This document shows positions 33,801 to 45,800 of a DNA stretch of 64,000 bases, one piece after another. This DNA is from Gavia stellata (lineage: Eukaryota; Chordata; Aves; Gaviiformes; Gaviidae), in NCBI RefSeq assembly GCF_030936135.1, contig NC_082596.1, positions 93,480,449 through 93,544,448 of the forward strand, written 5' to 3'. The translations under genes were made by a program, and so were the position numbers. Each line of letters begins with the position of its first letter. Within the stretch, counting starts at the first letter, position 1. A model generated the notes under the pieces. That model searched no databases and was not told where the DNA came from. It saw nothing but the letters and a program-made list of their open reading frames with translations.

Positions 33801-36800
33801 CTGAGTGTTTTTCTGTCTGTCTTCTTGCCTTTCTTTTCTTTATTCTTTTTTCTCAGTAATATGTGTGTAACTATTGTGCCTAGACTGTATTTTTACCTTG
33901 TTTTTTTGAAAATCCTTTGACTCCTTCTGAAAACTATTGCGAATATGTAGTAACTATAATAATGTGCATATATCGTGTGTGGTTTCTCACGTTTTTTCCC
34001 ATCAACTTAAGTCATAGCCTCTGTAGGTAGTTGTATTAGCAGAATCAGTAGAGGACTTTTGGAAAGGAAATTTAGTAAACATAAGGATAGCAAAATGACA
34101 GCAAGTCATTTTGAATGAATTTAGTGAATTTAGTCCACCACATCTATCATTTAACCAATTTCTGGTTGGTGCAAATAGCTTTTCCTTTCATGGGTTCTAT
34201 CCAGCAGCGCACTGTAAGCATGTGGACAGTTTTCATAAGCACATGAACAAAACACAGATGTGTTTTGCATTTAAAACATTTTAATATCCTTTAGCACAAC
34301 GTAAAGATGACCATTTTATATAATTTGATCTTTTATCAAAGTAGGAGATGACTCAAGGGAAGTATTCACATTGTCCGCTGTAGGCAGCTATGCTGAGATC
34401 CAGAGGATGGAAGATAGCAGCCCAGGCTTTGTGTCTAGTCCAAGAGGAGGAGGGTACCTTCAGAAGGTGACTTCACCAGTACCTAAGTTAGATCATATGA
34501 ATACTTTCCTAAATGGCCTTTCAAATTACAGCGTATACTGATTAGTTTTGCTTACAAGTATTTTGGCAAGGGGGGAGCAGGGTGGGATGATGGGGGATGG
34601 TGTTGACACTGAAATAACGTATTTTACCAAGATAATAGTTGTATCTTGATGGATATTTAAATTTTGTCTTCAATATTGGTAGTGAACTGTGGTTTTCTGC
34701 TGTGCAATAGCATTCTGATTCCTTTTTTCCCCGCCCTTTTCCCAGTTATTACTAAACCACCAAGATGCATTTCAGGCTGGGAGCATTTATCCTGATGCCT
34801 TTTATCCTTCAATCTGCAAAAGTGGTAAGAAAAGCTTTGTAAGTCCAATATTGTGACAACTGTATTTTTATGTGAAAATCCTACAGAATTTAGTAGGGTT
34901 GAAAATAGTTATGGTGTAAGAAATGAAGTATGGCCCAAAATACCTTCCTGCAAAAACGTCCACTATTTTGTTAGTATTTTGAGCCTTTTTGTAGAACTAT
35001 ATAAGAAAATAATAAATTTGAAAATGTTTTAGAAAAGTACCTTTTGGGTAAATTTAACTATTTAGTGTGTAGGGCAATTTGATAGAAGGATGCTGTTTGA
35101 CTAAATTAGGTCAGATGAATGAGTACTGTCTTGGAGAGAAATCGAGAGGACAAAATGATCTTTTTTTCTCAGTCTTAGGGAAAGCCTAGAGCTCATTTCT
35201 ATATTAGGAAGTATTAGTTTCTATCAGATCAATCACAAAGATGGTAGGAGAATATAAAAAGCTCACAAAAACGAAATAGTGTAGGACTTGCTGGGGGTGG
35301 AGGGGAAGTGTAACATCCCAGTTTAAAGCCTTTCTTTTCCAGACTGCTGTCTCTTGCCTTTCCCTGTTTGAAATTAATGTCAGTCTTAGTTTTGGTGCTC
35401 GCAGATCTAAAGACTGCACTACAAAATTAACACTCTGTTGCAGTGGCTGTAAAGAGTATGTCTTGACTTGCAGCTGGTCCCCTGATTTTTCAACTCTGGT
35501 AGGTCAGCTCTTGACCCTAATCAGCTTCTCCAGCAACACCGGAGCTATAAAACAGCCAGCTAGGGCTTGCTCTGGGATATTTGCTACTAAAGTGGTAAAT
35601 CTGGATAGTGAGCAATTAGCAAATGAGACAAAGACAGCCTGTCCTCCAACAAGCAAGCTGTTAGGATGTTTAGGCAGATACCAGAGACCAGGCAGTGAAA
35701 CGGAGTTTAGGTGAGGATATCTGGCCAATTGTTCATTGAGATCTTACTGAAAGTCTAGAGTATGGGAGGTGGTTTATTTCAGTGGGTCATGCAAATTCAG
35801 ATCCATTAAATTCAAAGTGTTCTTAGGATCTTTGTTTGGTTTGCCTCATCTTTTACATGTTTTTCAGCTGAGTGCCAGTGCCTCCGCTTATCTCAGTATT
35901 TGTTTTTCCTGCCTCAAACTGCAAAATCTTTGTCTTTCCAAGGACACTTTCCCCATCTTTTCTCATCACCTACTCTACTTAGAGTCTTAAATCACACAGT
36001 GGCAGCCAGACTTCTCATTGTTTCTCAGTCACAGGTTGTTGATACCGACTGTTGCTTATGCCAACTACAGGCTGCTTGGTTTATCTCCTGACAGGCAGGT
36101 TGCCCCATCCAGGTTGCCTAACGGGGGATCTTCTCCGTTGTTACATCGTGGTGCTCAGGTCACATCCAGGTTGCCCCTCTGCTCTGGCATTTAATACTGG
36201 TTTTGTCTCCGGTCACTCACCAGGTCACTGTTCCTGGTCTTCTGCCTGGCTCTGCTAACATCTTGTCCCAAACTTCGGTCTCACTTGCCTTGTTTTCAGG
36301 ACTGGTGTTCTCCTGGGATTTCTTCAATTCCTACCTTAACTTGGTTATTTCTATCTGCCTTGTCTTTCCCCTCTAACAGTTTTGACTTCTGCCTTATACC
36401 AGGCCAGTGATCAGAGTCTCTCTATCTGCAGCCTCCAGCCCACATTCCTTCGCTGAAGTTGGGGTCCATCTTGCCTTGTTTTATACTTGGGCCACTTGTC
36501 AGCAGTCTCCTTGGTCAATGTGGAAGAAATAGGTACCTCTACAGAACTGAGCTGTTTTAACTGTGTGCCTCTCTAGCAAAACCAAAGCCATCCAGACTAC
36601 CTTTCCAGGCAGGAGACAAACTTGGATGTAGAAGTCTACTCTGTGAACGTTTGATTTTGGTCTAGCAAATCCTTATGTTATCTAGTTCAGCTGCACTGTA
36701 GAATGTCAGGAGGCCAGGAGGTGACTGAATCACCCACAAGGTCTCTCTCAGCTTTTAATACACTGTAATCTTCTGCATTTTGACAGTTCTGTCTGAAAAA

Positions 36801-39800
36801 ACACATACTCTTCCTCCAAGTGTATTGATGGTCTGAACAATCTATCTCCTGCCTACCTTCTTCCCCGTTTGAGAGTTTAATATTGTGCTGCTTAGTCTCG
36901 TCACGTCAGCATCACTTTGCCCTCAGCTTTATGTAGGTGCACAGAAATTTTTAGGCAAGGTCACTCTAGATCCTACATAATCTCTTCTGCATAAATCCAA
37001 GTGAGAGCAATAATTGATGCTTCAAAGGAAAACCTGATTTTTCCTGCTTTCCTCTGCCCTTCTTCTGCTCCTACGCTGACTGTATCTTGGCAAGTTTGCC
37101 ATTTGGTTGAAAATGATGATGATGATTACATAGCCCTCCTCTGGCCTGTGGAAACTGATACCTGTCCCAAAGTAGGATATTTTGAGTTGGCTGCAATGCC
37201 CATCAGCTTTTCTGCCATACAATTTGATGCATTCACATTTAGTCAACAGTTTCCCTGCCAGCTCTCTTTGTCCTCTCCACTTGGGAGGCAGTTTTTCATT
37301 GTACTGTATGTACTCACAGGCACAGAGGAAGGGACCAGGCACAAAATTTTCAGATGCTTCAAACCAAAATTGTGGAAGGTATTTTTAGTATCTCTTTTGG
37401 CAGTATAAATCATATAAAAATACATCTCATTTGGCTCTTCTCATATAAGTGGATTGCAAAATGTGTTGTCTGTACGATATGAAATTGAACAAATGTCTAT
37501 ATTTTTTTTCATGGAGAAAACCTTTTCCCTTTCTTTTTTTTTCCTCTTTCCCTTTCTTTTTTTTTTCCTCTTTCCCTTTCTTTTTTTTTCTCTTTCCCTT
37601 TCTTTTTTTTCCCTCTTTCCCTTTCTTTTTTTTCCCTCTTTCCCTTTCTTTTTTTCTCTTTCCCTTTCTTTTTTTTCCCTCTTTCCCTTTCTTTTTTTCC
37701 CTCTTTCCCTTTCTTTTTTTTTCCTCTTTCCCTTTCTTTTTTTTTCCTCTTTCCCTTTCTTTTTTTTCCTCTTTCCCTTTCTTTTTTTTCCTCTTTCCCT
37801 TTCTTTTTTTTTCCTCTTTCCCTTTCTTTTTTTTTCCTCTTTCTCTTTCTTTTTTTTTCCTCTTTCTCTTTCTTTTTTTTCTTTCTCTTTCTCTTTCTTT
37901 TTTTGTTTTTCCCCAAAGAAAAAAAATCAAATACTGATACAATTTCATTGCAATAGGAATATTCCATGATGTGTCTGAAGACACTCACTGGTCCCCATTT
38001 CTCAGTGCAAGTATTCACTACATCAGAAGGAATTATCCTCAGCCTTGGGAAGAGGTAAGAAAATTTCTTTAACTTTTGACTTTTCTTTCTGCTGTTTTCT
38101 TCAGCTTCACTTGTTGCAATTTCATCCTTTGGGAAGTGTAGAAGAAATACACATTTTTAAATTAAAGTCTCCGCTGATACAGGAAAATTTGAAATCCTCT
38201 TTTCATCTTTATCGGACAAAAAAGTTATGGTTTCCATATCAGTTATCTCCAGTGTGGTCTGGTGCTTATGATGCATTTCATAGGTGCAAACTTTCAAATG
38301 TGATTGGTGGTCTTGCGTTATTGTCAGATCTGGTTGAGTCTTTGCCACTTGAAAACCAGGCGTCTTTTCGAATCCTCACTCGTGAAATCTTGAACTTAGT
38401 CCTGATTTGCTCTTGTTCATGGTATATGAGCTACATAGGAGGAGAGGAAAACAAATTGTCAAATTGAGAATGATTTTAAAGGTCGTACTGTTTTCTTTTC
38501 CTTACTGGAGAATTTGCCATGTTCTCTCCGCTCAGGAGAGTCATACAGGTAGAACAGCGTTTGAGAGCATGCACTCTTTAAAACCTTGACAAGTCTGCCT
38601 GCCTTTTGACTGGCCATTGGTGATACTGATCTTGTGAGCTATTAACCCTTGGGAAGTACAAATTTGTCAAATACTATGATTCAGTTACAGAGTTTTAAAA
38701 GACCTCTGGAACTTACAGTGATTCAATGCAGAGAAGTCTTTTCTGGAGAAATGAAATTTCTGTTGCTGATAAATTTATTCCAAATAACTTTTCTGTTTGT
38801 AGGAATGAGTAATTTCATACCTGGGCTTTAATCAGGTACTTTTACAGTGAACAGCACTTGCACAGGAATCTCTTTCCCTTCTCTGTGTGTCTGCACAACA
38901 CCCATGGTGGCAGAGGGGGTTCACTCCTTGGAAGTGTTTGCCCTCGGTCCAGAAAACCACTTTAGTACGCATCTAACTTGAAGTACACAAGTTGTCCTGA
39001 CATCAACCATGTAATTCTATGGCCTTGAACTGTATGAAGTGCTTAAAGCTTCTCAAGTCACAAAAAGTGACTCCAGCATCAAGGAACGAGTGTTCAACAC
39101 TTTGTCATGCTAAGTTCTTGGATTGTAAGAGTTTCTCACCTATATGCTTGTATAATGCGCTAACGTAAAATGCTCACCTCTTCTTAAAGACAGGAGTAAA
39201 ATTACTGACATTACTGCAAGTGGATTGTTGTTGTGTAGGCTACAGAGAAGCTGGTGGCTTTCCTGTTTGGAATTGCCTCACATATGGTGGCAGATGTTAG
39301 CTGGCATAGCCTGGGCATCGACCAAGGATTTCTAAAGGCCATGGGAGAAGTAAGCCTGTATTATTATATTTATTGCTATAACTGGATTTATTGGAATTGT
39401 TAGCTTAGCTTTGGACTCTGGTGGGGAGGGAAGAGAAAAGCTGGAGCCCTGTTTCAGGAAGACTTTCAGAGAGATGTAATGTCACAAACTCCGCAAGAAT
39501 GAAGTTGGTCAGGTTTGGGACCTGTAAACTTCAGGGCTGCTTGCACAATTTGTTTCTGTTCAGATGTTTGTATGGAAGGATGAGTAAAATAGCCAGTTCT
39601 CTTGTTTTTTTCTTTCTCCAGATTGATTTTCATGGTTCATACTCAGAAGCTCACAATGTTGGTGATTTTGGTAATGTTTCTGTTTGCTGATCATAGATCC
39701 TTCTGTTGGAATAACTAGTCCCCTTCAAAACCAGAGTGGGTGATTCTGGCTCTAACCCTGTGCAATGCAGGAGCCAAGAATCGGTCATATGGACACTGTA

Positions 39801-42800
39801 TTCTCTTGCTTGCAAAGCCCTGCTATCCCTGTCCTCATGCTCCATGTTTCGGGAGATAGGGCATATGGACACCTGTAGTAAAGCCAAAACACAGGCTGAA
39901 GGATGCTAAAGTTTAAATGGAGTCACTACTGTGATTTTAAATTTTACATTATTCTTATTCTCTGAAAGTATAAAACATGCAGCATACTTTCAGGTCAACT
40001 GTTTATGTATTCTAAATATATAGCTGGAGGATCTACCATATAAACGTAGATAGCATAGCCATACATAGCTTCCTCTGTGCTGTTATCCATGATAGATACT
40101 TAACAGGTTTGGTTTGTTGGGCTTTCTGTTTTGGTTTTTTTTTTTTATTCTTCTGTCTGCAGGAGGAGATGTACTGAGTCAGTTTGAGCTGGACTTCAGT
40201 TATCTGGCATCAAATTGGTAAGATAATGAGGTTATCTTCTTTAATAATTATTTCTGCTTACTCTGTATACTCACTGTGTTTTAACAAAATGCTGTCCTTT
40301 ATTTTTCTTTCAAAAGAAACCCTTGCGGCTATTGGAATTTTTCTGAGTTCGGTATTCCTTATATACATATTTGCTGTTCCCTGACATGAAAAACTGGAAG
40401 GACAGAAGAAAAAAGAGTTTTACATATAGGAACACAGCAAGAAAGATTAAATTATTTATCTCTGAAAGGAACTAGAAGTATTTTTATATAAAATAATCAG
40501 TGAAAAAGGTTTGCTGGAATGTCCTAGCAATTAGTTAAATAACTCAGTTAAATAAATCTCACTTAGATTTCCATTTAAAATTTTGGAAGTTGAGGATGTT
40601 TATGGTTATAGATGCTGTGGAATTCAGGCAGGTTTTAAAAGCATAAAAAGAAGCAGCAGTTTCAGATATACACAGTTTTTTTCTCAACGTTATTAACTGA
40701 AATAAAAAACTCACATGCCCTTTTTTCTGCTGATAAAGTAGGTAATTTGAATTGTTTTGTTTAAGTAGGAGGTAGTTCATCTAGGTGTAGAAGGCAGAGT
40801 TCATTAATAAAACTCTGGCACAGCTATGGGAAATGTCTGTTTGGCTGGGAGTAGATTTGGCACAGCGGAGAGTTGGAGAACATCCTCCAAGATTATGTGG
40901 TCCCCAAGCCAGGGAGCCAGTGTAGGGAGTGTGGAAATTCTACCAGCCATAGCCGAAGGGGAATGGTTCTACAGGTTTGTGAGTTTGAACCTAAACAGGA
41001 GGAGAACGTTGTGCAGAGTAACTGCACCTGCAGTCCTGGTCTTCCTGGCTTTTGTAAATCTTCATGACCTTCTATAGTCTTTTGAAATTTAGAATATTTT
41101 AAAGCAGGCTATTGTTATTACAAGAACTGTAATCTTTTATCAGGTGATGTGGAAAAACTCGTGTTATAATACTTCCGTCTTGTTTTTAGGTATGTACCTG
41201 TCAAAGACCTAGCAGCTATCTATAAGGAGTTTTATGGAAGAGAGATCATAACTGAAAGCACAATTACTGACTGTACTTACCTGCTGTTTCTCGAACTGTA
41301 AGTTGAATAGCTTTGTCTCGGTTTTCATAAGTTAAACGTACGTAAGAGAATTATGTTAATCGTATTTGAAATGCTAGCTCAGAAATTTATGCATTGAGGC
41401 CAGCAATATAGACTCCCTACTAGACCCCAAAATCATTAAGCACCTGAATTTTTTTTAATAGCTAGAATACAAATTTGGGCTGCTTAGTAACTGTTAAATT
41501 CATTATTAACACCACAGATTCAGCATCTTAGCTATTTAACACATTTATGCATTGAACGTATTTATGCCTATTTATGTGAGAACAGCTGTGTCTTCAAGTA
41601 CCATTGCGTTGTGGCGTGTTAGCAATATACTTTTCATGTACTGAAGGAGTAGTGTACATAGCTAAGTAGATGGCTTACCTACGCTTTATGTAGATCCTTT
41701 CAAGTCCAAGAACAATTCAAAAGAGTCTTTTGATATCTGGCAGTCTCTGCTTTTGAATATCCTAAGCAGCCTAGCTGTATCCTTCATTTCAGTTAATTAC
41801 CAATAGTCATGCAGCATTTGCAAACACTGTGGATCCCTCCAAATTAAGGGCAGCAATAAAGTTGCTTCTCACATTACATCTTTCAAAAATATATTAACAG
41901 CCAACAAGGAAATGTAATGACTTGCATAGTATTTACCATACAGAAGCCTTGAAAAGAACTGTTTAAATAATTAAATATTATTAAATGAAGCAAATTTATT
42001 TCTGAAGATTTTTTTTTTTCAGGCATGGAGAAAGGCTTGCTGTTGCCAAGGTTGGTCTTCTGTTTTCTTTATAAAAATGAACATATAGCATGAAGACAAT
42101 GTAATCCATCTTACTAAGTATCTTGCTTGTCTCTTAGCTTTTTCCAACATATGCTAGCAAATCTCCATTTCTGGTAGAGAAGTTCCACGAGTATTTCCTC
42201 GGAGGAGTGGATGACATGGCATTCTGGACAAACAATATTTTTGAGCTGACGAGCCGTATGCTGGAGAATGGAACCAGGTATAGCTGTGTTTCCTGCAATA
42301 TGAAACACAGCAGTCAAGTTCTGACACCCGTTTAATTGTTCTTCTGAAGGCAGGTTCTTTCCTAGAAGAGGTGCTGAGCTTTAAATCCTCACTTGGACAA
42401 AGGGATTTCTGTGGCTGTCTTTTACCCGGGTGCACAGGATTACATAGGCCTTGAGTTCACATTTGTTACATGTGCACACTCCTTTCCCCCGGCAAGGCTC
42501 TGGCACGCCCAGCTGATGCTCGGCAGGGAAAATTTGGGGCATTCTTTAAGCTCAAGGGCCTGCTTAGACGTTGCATAGCCATGCCCCGAGGTTCTGCCCG
42601 GGCTGGCAGTCTGAGCTGTGGCAGCACCTTCTGGCTGCTGTCATCAGCCAGCAAAGATGTCCCTTCCTGGGGGAGGGCAGATACTGCCTTCAGACACTGA
42701 AGACAGATAGGATTAGGAAGAGTAAGCGTTTATATTCTAGTGTTGGAAGCTCAGGCTTGTACTCAGAATATTGTGTTTTTATAGAAGTTCTGGCCCTGTA

Positions 42801-45800
42801 CTGCTCTGTTGCAAGTGTAACCTTACTGTAAATAACTTTATAAGACCAACAGTGGCAATTAATCTATCCATTTATATGGAAAATATCACTGCAGCTATTT
42901 TGGGAAATGATGTTTCAAGTACAATGCAGCATAATCTGTTGTGTTCTTTGTTCCAGGATGGCACTTTCATTAAAAGTGCTTTAGATTATTACGATTAGCA
43001 GGAACACTAAGTTCCCTTTAGGAGTTATATAAAGACATGTGAGATTCATATAGAACCTGATCAAAGTCATTAAAATAAATATCAAAGGGCTTTCTCAGGA
43101 TTATGGTGATGCTCCAGTTTTGAATAGGATGGGTTTCTTGACAAAACTGATGACTTCTAACAGAGGAATCAGTAAGGATAAAAGTTGTATTTTTAGTTAC
43201 ACTGCCATTGCGGGAAAATGTTTAAAATGCATTCTGCATATTTCTTCAGTGGCTGCTCCCTGCCCGAGAACCCTCTGTTCATAAACTGCACAAGGGAGCA
43301 CAAGGACAGCTATGGGTAAGTACACCTCTGAAGGTTCAAAGATTTACTGATGAGAGGAGAGTCCTCCACTAACGTGGACAGTGCGCTATTGAAAATTAGA
43401 GATCTTTTGGTTTATCTTTTTGTGTGTGAATTTGAGATTCTCTTAACATGAATAAATAAGCTTTGTATAGGGGAACTGTGCAGAACGTAGGAGAGACTTT
43501 CACCTTCCAGCCTAAGGACAAGAATACTTACGTAGCACTTGAAGTGCTTCGTCTTCACACTTTATTTGGTTGTCACTCTCTGTTCCGCTAATCGTGAAAC
43601 TACTGATTCATGTTTACCTTTACCATAGCTAAATTCTCTCCTGATTTATGTACAGAAATATGGAACTCAGCTGTTTAGAGCATGTGTATTCCTCTAGCAA
43701 ACATCTCAAGAGAAACCAGCTTAATTCGTATCCTTGAGAACTCCCTTTATATATGGGAGAAATGGCCACCTGATCGCATGCAATATGATTGCTTCTCCTA
43801 ACTTTGTCATAAAATACTCCTCATTAATTCAGTTTTATTAATTGTTATTACTGCCTTCTTTATTTTAGCAGAAACAAACAATCAAAAAATGAACGTCACA
43901 AGAATGCAACTTCTTTGCTTACAAAGACACTTGAAAAGAATATAAATTATACAGAGAGAGGAGTTCACTTCAACATACAATCTTGGGCAACAGTAAGTGA
44001 AAAGTGACAGACATGTCAGGTAAAATTCAGCTCTGTAGAAAATTGTTTTAATTTCTGTCTGAGATGCTGCGTGATGGAGCAGGGTCTCTGGATGTTAACA
44101 GTAGCCTGTGACTTCGCTTCATGGAGGTTCCAGCAGCTGTTGTTAATCTATATAATTATATATACTTCGTAAATACTCAATTTTTACACTTTGCTTATTG
44201 TCTAGTGAAGTTAGAACACATCTTGCAGTACCAAAAATGACAGAATATATCTTTAGTACTTACACTTTGGTATTTACATTTTACAGAATCATATGATTGC
44301 TTTTTGGGGTTAAGAAGCCCCAACAAAGCATAGCAGTGAACAATTAGCAGTGCTCCATTTAAAGCATACAGATTTTTATCTCCTTCTAAAACGGTGCTTA
44401 TGACCTGAGTCAGAGTCCCCTTAGATCGGTGTGGTGATTTCCACTGTTGGTGACTTGGTTTTGAGGTGCTCCATAATGTTCAAGAGTTTTGGCCAGTGTT
44501 TTAACCATTCTTGTGTCTCTTTATTATTTTTATTTCAGAATTCCCTCCACTTGATAAACCGTGCTTTTGCAGCCAATGTCTGGAGAACATTAGCAGCTAC
44601 ACATCAAAAATCTTCTAAGTGCATCTCCAAGCCAGCAGCTTCATATTTTCTGACTTCACCCTATGCTAGACTTGGATGGTTGGTAATTTTTTTCTTCCCA
44701 CCTCCCTCTTAATTTCTGAAGGTTTTGAGTACCTACCAAAATGTTTATGTTTATTCTTGGATACTCTTCAAAGGTGGCAGTCCAAATTAATTAGTGATTG
44801 GCTGAATGGCTTATATTGACTGGCCGGAATAAGAATTTAACCCGTAAGACCTTTCTTTCAGATGTTAGCATAAGCCTTTTTGTGTCGGTACTGAATAAAA
44901 CTGTATCAAGAGCAAAATTTCCATTCAGATGTGAATTCTAGTCAGAGAACCTCTTTCTTTAGAAGGGTTGTCTTGTCATTTTTTTCCATTCTCTCTTTAG
45001 CGAGGGAGCTCAGTGCTCTGTGTGTGATCAAGCTCAGAATGGAAGGACCCAAAATTAGAACCAACACCAGCTCTAGTTCTGAACAGTATAGGAACATTGT
45101 TTCCCTTTTTTTGGTTATTGGTTGATGTTTGCGCAGAATTAATTGTCTGTCCTGAATTGATCACTGATGGTGCCTAGCGAGTGTTCTTGGAAACACTGCA
45201 ACACTAGGAGGGAGTTCAAAGATAGATTCAGGACACAGAAAGAGGCATATTCTCTCTCCTTGCCTGAGAGATTCTAGCTTTACCTGCAACAGGGAAGAGT
45301 AATGAAAAAAATTTGCATTGCTCCTCATGTTGCTTTATTTCTTCTGACTCAAAAATTGAAGATTTCATTCTTGAGTTTACTTCACAGCAGCCAAATGAAC
45401 AGTAGTTAGCTCTTTTCTCTCCACGTTCCCTCTCTAAACTCCAACAAGTTATTGAGACCTGTGATCCCTTCGCTTATCTACTGTTAAGTCCATTGATTAC
45501 ATCACAGGTTCAGTTAAAAAGGTACTTAACTTCATCTTCTGTATTCTGTGTCATATGCAAGCAGCCCTTTTTCATGCTCCTCGCTCTGATTGCTCTCAGG
45601 TGCCTTGTGTGAGTAAGCAAAAAGCAGTTCCTGCAGATCTCAGCTGCATTAATGGAAGATGAATCTTCAAGGCGCTGTTTTTATTTAATTCAAGAAAACA
45701 AAAATCAATTATAATATGAAAAATGCTCTGTAGATTTTTACAAAAACAGATAGGGAAAGACAGGTCTTGGTTTACCTGAAAGAAGTAAAAGTATTCATTT

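Noticed and set aside
37427-38018. Open frames rich in Lys/Glu/Arg (minus) or Phe/Leu/Pro (plus)
   Set aside because: They are translations of the polypyrimidine minisatellite and have no independent coding evidence.
38045-38467. 140-codon plus-strand frame after GPLD1 exon 4
   Set aside because: It is not in the GPLD1 frame, starts with a non-ATG codon, and shows no recognisable motif.
40826-41077. Open frames with Cys pairs (CRECG, CTCSPG) in GPLD1 intron 7
   Set aside because: The Cys spacing is suggestive of a small zinc-binding motif, but there is no family match, no usable splice context and no conservation evidence.
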